Source of the DNA: UBA11540 sp045531755
Lineage (GTDB): Bacteria; Bacillota; Clostridia; Oscillospirales; Ruminococcaceae
Assembly: GCA_045531755.1 (NCBI GenBank)
Contig: JAZSEP010000120.1
Span: forward strand, 1 to 13,800
DNA: 13,800 nucleotides
Direction: 5' to 3'
Shown here: positions 1 through 6,000 of the stretch, piece after piece
Layout of the letters: every line of letters starts with the position of its first letter
How positions within the stretch are numbered: the first letter of the stretch is position 1
Notes under the pieces: model-generated
Databases searched by the model: none
What the model was told of the DNA's origin: nothing
The model's input: the letters and a program-made list of their open reading frames with translations, nothing else
Translations under genes and position numbers: made by a program

Positions 1-1
1 A

Positions 2-286
2 GCGCAGTATTATGAAACAGGCGGATATATAAGAACCTGTGATATTGTAGGCGTTGTTGAAGAGTCCAAGGACGGAGTTGTATACTGCACACAAAGAAAC
101 AAGTTTTTGAACGGAGATACCGTAGAGGTGCTGAGCCCCAACAAAAAGCCTGTTGAAATACAAATCCAGGGTCTTCAGGACGAATACGGAAACGATATTG
201 AAACTGCAAATCACGCTATGATGAAATTCAGCTTCAAAAGCGATATCCATTTTGAAAAGGGAAGCATTATACGAAAAAATGTGTGA
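2..286 (+). CDS. Peptidase U32 family protein, C-terminal fragment
   Basis: The reading frame is open from the window edge to a TGA at 284-286 and gives the last 94 residues of a larger protein. It matches the small beta-barrel C-terminal domain of clostridial and bacillar U32 peptidases (the YrrO / RlhA-like group): a G-x-V segment (IVGVVEES), the conserved TQRNKF motif, NGDTVEVLSP, DEYGNDIETA, and a closing SIIRKNV tail, the usual 'diIRk' ending of the family. Members of this family are linked to collagenase-like proteolysis or, in RlhA, to hydroxylation of 23S rRNA; the catalytic part lies upstream of the window, so the activity cannot be judged here. No strong terminator is visible before the thrS promoter, which begins 10 bases after the stop. 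The family call is from motif recognition and is fairly secure. Confidence 0.8.
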   Translation, partial: AQYYETGGYIRTCDIVGVVEESKDGVVYCTQRNKFLNGDTVEVLSPNKKPVEIQIQGLQDEYGNDIETANHAMMKFSFKSDIHFEKGSIIRKNV

Positions 287-295
287 CCTGACGCG

Positions 296-324
296 TTGAC
301 AAATCTTTTTTAAAGTGTTATACT
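296..324 (+). promoter_or_regulatory. Sigma-A promoter of thrS
   Basis: TTGACA at 296-301 is a perfect -35 box and TATACT at 319-324 a near-perfect -10 box, with the ideal 17-base spacer. Transcription would start near 331, so the leader before thrS is about 257 bases, a typical length for a T-box leader. Confidence 0.85.
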
Positions 325-330
325 ATCCTT

Positions 331-570
331 GTTAAATCGTTGATGAGGGCAGATTTTCTGCATAATTATTTGGAACACACCAGAGAGATTTCGCACTTGC
401 TGGAAGCGAAGTTTGTGAGAAAAATGATTATTACCGCCTCGGAGAGTGTTATAGCCAAAGACACCGTATTCCTGCGTTAAAGGTTTTGAGTGGCGTGTTT
501 TGCACGCAATTTGGGTGGAACCGTGGAGTTTATGCTTCATCCCTTGTTATAGGGATGAAGCTTATTTTTA
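331..570 (+). promoter_or_regulatory. T-box riboswitch leader, probably threonine-specific
   Basis: This 5' leader fills the 301-base gap between the U32 gene and thrS. The T-box core is at 508-526 (AATTTGGGTGGAACCGTGG). A terminator hairpin follows it (534-561). Upstream, an AG-bulge-like AGAGAG (391-396) precedes a hairpin with arms TTCGC and GCGAA whose loop holds GCTGG, fitting the GNUG distal loop of Stem I. GAGG (345-348) can pair with CCTC (437-440) as the Stem I base. Directly 5' of that closing helix lies ACC at 433-435, a threonine codon followed by a purine, which is the likely specifier and agrees with the downstream ThrRS gene. In this family uncharged tRNA pairs with the specifier and the T-box bulge, stabilises the antiterminator and lets transcription continue. 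The T-box call is firm; the exact specifier is inferred by hand folding. Confidence 0.92.
534..570 (+). terminator. T-box-controlled intrinsic terminator before thrS
   Basis: GCTTCATCCC (534-543) and GGGATGAAGC (552-561) form a perfect 10-bp stem with an 8-base loop, followed by a T-rich tail (TTATTTTTAT). It lies directly after the T-box sequence, as expected for the terminator that competes with the antiterminator. Confidence 0.9.
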
Positions 571-587
571 TATTAAGGAGAGTTTTT

Positions 588-2522
588 ATGATTAAGGTAA
601 GACTTAGGGGCGATACGATAAAAGAATACGAGTCGCCAATATCTGCTGCAGACGTTGCCAAGGAGCTTGGTATGGGACTTTACAAGGCTGCGTGCGCTTG
701 TACAATAAACGGAGTTGTTTGCGACCTTCGCACTGTTATTAGCGAGGATTGTGAGCTCAATATTCTGACCTTCGATGATGAACAGGGAAGGAAAGCGTTC
801 AGACATACCGCTTCTCACGTACTTGCACAGGCTGTTAAAAGACTTTTCCCCGAAGCAAAGCTTGCTATCGGACCTGCAACCGACAATGGTTTTTATTATG
901 ACTTTGACATTGCTAATCCCTTTACAGCTGACGACCTTGTAAAGATAGAGGCTGAAATGAAAAAGATAGTCAAGGAAGGCCTTGCCATTGAGCAGTTTGA
1001 ACTTGGCGTTGACGAAGCTAAAGAGCTTATGAAGGACGAGCCGTACAAGCTCGAACTTATCGAGGAGCATAGCCAAAAGGGCGACAATTTGAGCTTCTAT
1101 AAACAGGGTGTGTTCGTTGGCCTTTGCGCAGGTCCTCACCTTATGAGTACTGCACCTGTAAAGGCGTTTAAGCTTACATCCAGCACAGGCGCATATTGGC
1201 GCGGCGACTCGAAAAAGGCGATGCTTTGCCGTATATACGCGACTGCATTTACTAAATCTACCGACCTCGAAGAGTATCTTGCGGCAGTAGAAGAAGCAAA
1301 GAAGCGCGACCACAATAAATTGGGCAGAGAGCTTGAGCTCTTTACAACAGTTGATTACATCGGTCAGGGACTTCCGATAATGCTCCCCAAGGGTGCAAGA
1401 ATAATCCAGCTTTTGCAGAGATTTGTTGAAGACGAAGAGCAGAAGAGAGGTTGGCTCCTCACGAAGACTCCCTTCATGGCAAAGAGCGACCTTTATAAGA
1501 TTTCGGGTCACTGGGATCATTATAAAGACGGTATGTTTGTTCTCGGCGACGAGGAAAAGGATGACGAGGTGTTTGCGCTTAGACCTATGACCTGTCCTTT
1601 CCAGTATCAAGCTTATTTGAACCGCAGCCGTTCCTATCGCGACCTTCCTTTGAGATATAACGAAACCTCCACACTCTTCAGAAACGAGGCTTCGGGCGAG
1701 ATGCACGGCCTTATCCGTGTTCGTCAGTTCACAATCTCAGAAGGACATTTGATGTGCACTCCCGAACAGTTGGAGGACGAATTCAAGGGCTGTCTGGAGC
1801 TTGCGATATATATGCTCAAAACCCTCGGACTTTACGAGGACGTTTCCTATAGATTTTCTCAGTGGGACCCCAACGACCGTGAAAAATATATCGGTACCGA
1901 GGAGCAGTGGGACGAAGCACAGGGAATTATGTACAGAATTCTCGACAAGCTTGAAATTCCCTACAAGGTTGGTATCGGTGAAGCCGCTTTCTACGGACCG
2001 AAGCTTGATATCCAGATAAAGAACGTTCACGGCAAGGAAGATACGCTTATTACCATACAGATAGATCAGATGTTGGCTGAAAAGTTTGGTATGGAATACG
2101 TTGACCGCGACGGAACAAAGAAAAATCCTTATATCATACACCGTACGTCTATTGGTTGTTACGAGAGAACACTCGCTCTTCTCATCGAGAAGTATGCCGG
2201 TGCATTCCCGTTGTGGCTTGCTCCCACACAGGTTACAATTCTTCCCATCAGCGAACGTCAGCACGAATACGCTCGTGACGTTGCGAGAAAGCTCGAAGGT
2301 ATGGGCATGAGAATTGAGCTTGACGATAGAAATGAGAAGATAGGATACAAAATCCGCGAAGCACAGCTCTCTAAAGTGCCTTATATGCTTGTTGTCGGCG
2401 ATAAGGAAATAGAGAACGGACAGGTCGCTGTTCGCTCTCGAAAAGCAGGAGATATGGGTGCTATGTCCGTCGAAGACTTTATGGCTCTTGCGGACGAGGA
2501 AATCAAAACAAAGAGAATATAA
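588..2522 (+). CDS. thrS: Threonyl-tRNA synthetase
   Basis: Attaches threonine to tRNA-Thr in the cytoplasm. The 644-residue protein has the full bacterial layout. An N-terminal TGS-like domain (about 1-62) is followed by the editing domain, with HTASH at 73-77 and the C-x-G-P-H site. The class II catalytic core has motif 2 around RNEASGEMHGLIRVRQF and motif 3 at IHRTSIGCYER. The C-terminal anticodon-binding domain starts near PLWLAPTQVTILP. The three zinc ligands that hold threonine are present as Cys336, His387 and His518. The start at 588 is chosen because AAGGAG (575-580) sits 7 bases upstream and the protein then begins with a normal TGS sequence; an in-frame ATG at 486 would translate through the T-box and its terminator. 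Around the active site the protein departs from the E. coli type: MTCPFQYQ replaces MNCPGH, and TISEGHL replaces TQDDAHI. This is probably a lineage variant. Expression is under T-box control. Confidence 0.97.
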   Translation: MIKVRLRGDTIKEYESPISAADVAKELGMGLYKAACACTINGVVCDLRTVISEDCELNILTFDDEQGRKAFRHTASHVLAQAVKRLFPEAKLAIGPATDNGFYYDFDIANPFTADDLVKIEAEMKKIVKEGLAIEQFELGVDEAKELMKDEPYKLELIEEHSQKGDNLSFYKQGVFVGLCAGPHLMSTAPVKAFKLTSSTGAYWRGDSKKAMLCRIYATAFTKSTDLEEYLAAVEEAKKRDHNKLGRELELFTTVDYIGQGLPIMLPKGARIIQLLQRFVEDEEQKRGWLLTKTPFMAKSDLYKISGHWDHYKDGMFVLGDEEKDDEVFALRPMTCPFQYQAYLNRSRSYRDLPLRYNETSTLFRNEASGEMHGLIRVRQFTISEGHLMCTPEQLEDEFKGCLELAIYMLKTLGLYEDVSYRFSQWDPNDREKYIGTEEQWDEAQGIMYRILDKLEIPYKVGIGEAAFYGPKLDIQIKNVHGKEDTLITIQIDQMLAEKFGMEYVDRDGTKKNPYIIHRTSIGCYERTLALLIEKYAGAFPLWLAPTQVTILPISERQHEYARDVARKLEGMGMRIELDDRNEKIGYKIREAQLSKVPYMLVVGDKEIENGQVAVRSRKAGDMGAMSVEDFMALADEEIKTKRI

Positions 2523-2527
2523 CCTAC

Positions 2528-2562
2528 AAAACGGACGTCGGCAGGGTTCCCACGGGCGTTTT
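2528..2562 (+). terminator. Possible weak terminator after thrS
   Basis: AAAACG (2528-2533) can pair with CGTTTT (2557-2562), with a further CGT/ACG pair inside (2536-2538 with 2552-2554). The stem is interrupted by an internal loop and the T run is short, so termination would be weak. It sits 5 bases after the thrS stop, where a terminator is expected, and no better candidate is visible before the next promoter. Confidence 0.35.
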
Positions 2563-2587
2563 AAAATTTCTTAAAAAAATTTTAAAA
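2559..2587. repeat. AT-only perfect inverted repeat upstream of the repressor promoter
   Basis: TTTTAAAATTT (2559-2569) and AAATTTTAAAA (2577-2587) are perfect 11-base inverted repeats around a 7-base spacer. The repeat ends 5 bases before the -35 box of the blaI-like gene. Its position and A/T tracts would suit an UP-element-like or bent-DNA segment. It could also extend the terminator region of thrS. The role is not known. Confidence 0.55.
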
Positions 2588-2592
2588 ACCTA

Positions 2593-2621
2593 TTGACATT
2601 TATATTCGACATTTGTACAAT
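2593..2621 (+). promoter_or_regulatory. Sigma-A promoter of the blaI/blaR1-like pair
   Basis: TTGACA at 2593-2598 and TACAAT at 2616-2621 are separated by 17 bases, a strong vegetative promoter. The -10 box is part of the dyad TACAAT-ATA-ATTGTA (2616-2630). Operator-like dyads lie in the spacer and just downstream of the start point, as expected for a promoter repressed when its own product is bound. Confidence 0.85.
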
Positions 2622-2643
2622 ATAATTGTAGTTCGACATTTGT
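2605..2643. promoter_or_regulatory. Probable BlaI-family operators (two copies)
   Basis: TTCGACATTTGT occurs twice as a direct repeat, at 2605-2616 and 2632-2643, with starts 27 bases apart. Each contains the dyad ACA-TT-TGT, close to the TACA-N2-TGTA core known for BlaI, MecI and CopY repressors; the first copy continues into A and so matches GACATTTGTA. One copy lies between the -35 and -10 boxes and the other covers the early transcribed region, so a bound repressor dimer at either site would block RNA polymerase. The assignment to the adjacent repressor is inference from family knowledge and position. Confidence 0.65.
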
Positions 2644-2649
2644 TAAATT

Positions 2650-2655
2650 AGGAGG
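2650..2655 (+). promoter_or_regulatory. Ribosome binding site deciding the repressor start
   Basis: AGGAGG lies 10 bases before ATG 2666 but only 1 base before the in-frame TTG at 2657. The ATG is therefore the better start. Confidence 0.75.
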
Positions 2656-2665
2656 CTTGATTAAA

Positions 2666-3061
2666 ATGAAAGAAAAAATAGTGCATTTGCCAAATTCCGA
2701 GCTTGAGCTTATGATGATAATCTGGGAAGCAGGGGAGCCTGTTTCGAGGATTTACATCGACGAAAAGCTTGAAGGCAAACAGTCTTGGAGTGCTACCACT
2801 GTTTTGAATCTTTTGTCAAGACTTGCCGATAAAGGTTTTGTTAAGGTGGAACAGGCACCGCAGGGAAGGATGAATTTGTATTCAGCTCTGATTGGAGAAA
2901 AGGAATATATAGAATTCGAGAGCAAATCACTTTTCGGAAGATTCTGCGGCAGAAGCGTTAGCCATCTGATCGCAAATTTATATGAAAACAACAATATCAC
3001 CGACGACGATATTGAAGAACTGAAAGCATTTATTGAGAGCAAGGGGAGGGAGAAAAAATGA
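2666..3061 (+). CDS. blaI: BlaI/MecI/CopY-family transcriptional repressor
   Basis: A 131-residue DNA-binding protein of the BlaI/MecI/CopY family (penicillinase repressor, winged helix). The N-terminal half shows the family pattern: LPNSELELMMIIWEAGEPVS, then WSATTVLNLLSRLADKGFVKVE as recognition helix and wing. The C-terminal half is helical and would form the dimer interface; it is the part cut by BlaR1-type proteases in characterised systems. The length is usual for the family (about 120-130). It overlaps the next gene by ATGA (3058-3061), the classic arrangement of repressor and membrane protease. It most likely represses its own operon through the dyads at 2605-2643. The symbol marks family membership; no beta-lactamase gene is in the window, so the regulated function may not be beta-lactam resistance. 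Confidence 0.92.
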   Translation: MKEKIVHLPNSELELMMIIWEAGEPVSRIYIDEKLEGKQSWSATTVLNLLSRLADKGFVKVEQAPQGRMNLYSALIGEKEYIEFESKSLFGRFCGRSVSHLIANLYENNNITDDDIEELKAFIESKGREKK

Positions 3062-6000
3062 CCCGACTTTTTGAGATGATTTTGCAAACAACTGCAGGTG
3101 CATCGATTCTTGTTGTATTGGTGCTTTTGCTGATGCTTGCCCTCGGAAAAAGGTATAATCAAAAGTGGCGTTATTGGGTCTGGATGTTTATAGCAATAAG
3201 ACTCGTTTTGCCTTTTGATATTCCTCACGTTGCTTCGCTTTTCACCTTTTCAATACCCGAGGAAAAGACAGTTATCGCCTATAATCCGGAGAATAACGTC
3301 GGCACACAGAATGTACCCGATAAGATAATAATCCCGTCGGATACTACCCAGAATATTGTACAAAATCCGACACAAAATACTCAGCCCGTTATTCCGCCGA
3401 CTACAGTCACGCCACCTTCAACCAACGATGATATTATCATCCCGATAGTACCGAATGAAGACGTTGTAGACGTAACACCTGTCAAAACTATTTCTTTGAC
3501 ACAGGTTTTTGCAGTTGTCTGGATTTTCGGAGTTTTAGGTTGCATAGCGTGGCATATAGTTATGCACGTCCGTTTTCTCGGCAGAGCGAAGCTTTGGAAT
3601 CGACCTGTTGCAGAGCCTTGGGCAAACGAAATTTTCAATAACGTTAAAAAAGAAATGGGCATAACTGCGGACGTAAAGCTGTATAGAAACCGTTCTGTTC
3701 ATTCCCCGATACTTACCGGATTTTTCAAGCCTACCGTGCTCATTCCTACCCGTAATCTGACCGAAAACGACTTGTATATGGTGCTTCGCCACGAGCTCTT
3801 GCACTATAAACGTCACGACCTTTGGTATAAGCTTCTGCTCGTTGCGGCAGGCTGCCTGCATTGGTTTAACCCGTTTGTTTGGTTTATGGTAAAACGCGCC
3901 GACCGCGACCTTGAAATTGCCTGCGATGAAGCAGTTGTAAAGGGTGAAAGCACAGAGTTCAGAAAAGACTACTGCGAAACAATCCTTCGCATAATCCGTT
4001 GCGACAGAGGCAGAAAGCCTGCACTTAGTACAGGTTTCACAACGGGCAAAAAGACGATGAAGAAGCGCTTTGCTTGTGCTCTCGATTCAACGGCAAAAAG
4101 AACGGGCGTTATACTTCTTTGCCTCGTACTTTGCGCTACCATAGTTTGCAGTACGTTTATCGCTTGTGATATTACGAAGAATCTCACTCCGCAAGAAATA
4201 TTTGATTCCATAACCCAAGAAGACATAGACGATGCGATAGCAAATCCCGATGAGTTTACCGAAGAGGAACTACAATACTACGAGTCTATACTCGACCCGT
4301 ATGAGCATTCGATAGGTGTGTCGGGTGAGGTGTCTTGGAATGACCCATCTGAGATTGTGCGAAAACTTGTAAAATTCTACGAGATTTCTCCTGGTGGTTT
4401 TGCGGAATTCTTTAATAAGGTGCAGAATAAAGAGGCGGAAGCTGTTAAGGTTTCGGGAAATCTCATGTTCGTTCCCGCTGATGTGGTGGAAGACCATATC
4501 GCCAAAAAGTTTAACATCGACAAGGAAGCCTTCCGCAACGAAGCGTGGCGTTTGGACGAGTATGAATACGTAGAACAGGCATACGCCTTCAATACTGATA
4601 TGGGCTACGGAGGGTTTTACGACTATTCAATTCTAAAGGTGGAGAAGTCGGGTAATATTTGGAAATTCTATTGTAGCAACAGTTATCCTGTATATTATGG
4701 GAACGAAGAGACCTATGAAGAGGATTATGCCGTTATCGTAGTTGAACACAAGGGTGAGAACGATTACAAATTCCTTTGTGCTAAAGGTTTTCACGAAGAT
4801 AAGTTTGCTTCAGTAAGAGCCAAGTTTGTTTATCCGTTTTCTGAAGGAATCCGTCTATGCGAAGAGACCGACTTCCGTTTTGATGAAACTGTACCACGGG
4901 AAAATCGTGACAAAGAGTTCGCATCTCTACTTTGTTATGCAGCAAGAGCAAATAAAGGGCAGTACCAAAATCTTTCTTTTTTAATTAGTGATCGGGATAA
5001 AGCGATTGCTGCAATTTCTATGCTCGGTGTCACTACTTATGAGGAAAAGTACAGCGACATTTGGGGAACTTTGGAATATAGGTCAAAACTTTTGCCTTTT
5101 GCCAACGAAAATATATTTATACCGAAAGAATGGGTCGAGAGGGCTATAAAGCAGATTTGGGGTGACGATGTCGGAATCGAACATTCCAATTTTTATGCTT
5201 GGGAGTATAAGAAGGATGCAGGAATTTATACACCGAAAGGAACCGAAAGCGCAAATATTTATCCGTATATTCACTCCGTAACCAAAACAAAAAACGGATA
5301 TGTTGCTGAAGTTAGTTATCTCTATACAGGTTACCTGGGCGTGTGGGGAGATACAGAAGGGGAAGCCCGCTCTGTAGATGCTAAGGATTATAGCGATATA
5401 TTTGCTACTCCAGAAGTTGTAGAGCTTGCAAAAGAACAGACAATCTACAATGTAACTGCAGAGTACGGTAGCGATGGAAAATTGCATCTAAAGTCCAGTG
5501 TTAAAAAACGTAACATTATTGATTTGCCTACCGAATCTACGGTTGTAGGTGTTTCGGACGCAGAAAGGTATACTTACTTAGATACGATTTATGTTACAAT
5601 GACAAACAATGCTTCGGAAGAAATAGAAGTGCCAAGTTACTATTGTTTGCTGAAAGAAACTGAGTACGGATGGGTAAAGGCTGATTTTGACAATGCACCT
5701 AATACCACTGATACATCTACAATTAGAAAGAGTGGCGAAAGTTGGACAAATAAACTGTCTCTATACGATTCGTTTGAAAATCTCGAAAGCGGTTACTATT
5801 GTCTTGCCATTGGTACAAAGACAAACGGTAATGATGGCGTGATTCCGCTTTTTGTATCAAATAAATTTCATATAGACGATAGAGTTCCAGAGTCTAAGAT
5901 AGTTGCAGAAGATAGAAATGGAGAAAGTTGGTCGGCTGCCACAATAACTTGGGTTGAATCAGGAATGTACAAGGCTACTTTGTATGTTAACGGAGTTAAA

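Noticed and set aside
463..465. Second ACC triplet in the thrS leader as T-box specifier
   Set aside because: It lies downstream of the likely Stem I closing helix (345-348 with 437-440), so it is less suited than 433-435.
486..587. Extended thrS start at ATG 486
   Set aside because: This stretch contains the T-box core and the leader terminator; a good ribosome site and the normal protein start are at 588.
573..1706. Long 377-codon open frame on the minus strand
   Set aside because: It lies fully antisense to thrS, has no family resemblance, and is explained by codon bias of the sense gene.
2657..2665. TTG at 2657 as the repressor start
   Set aside because: Only 1 base from the ribosome site; ATG 2666 has proper spacing.
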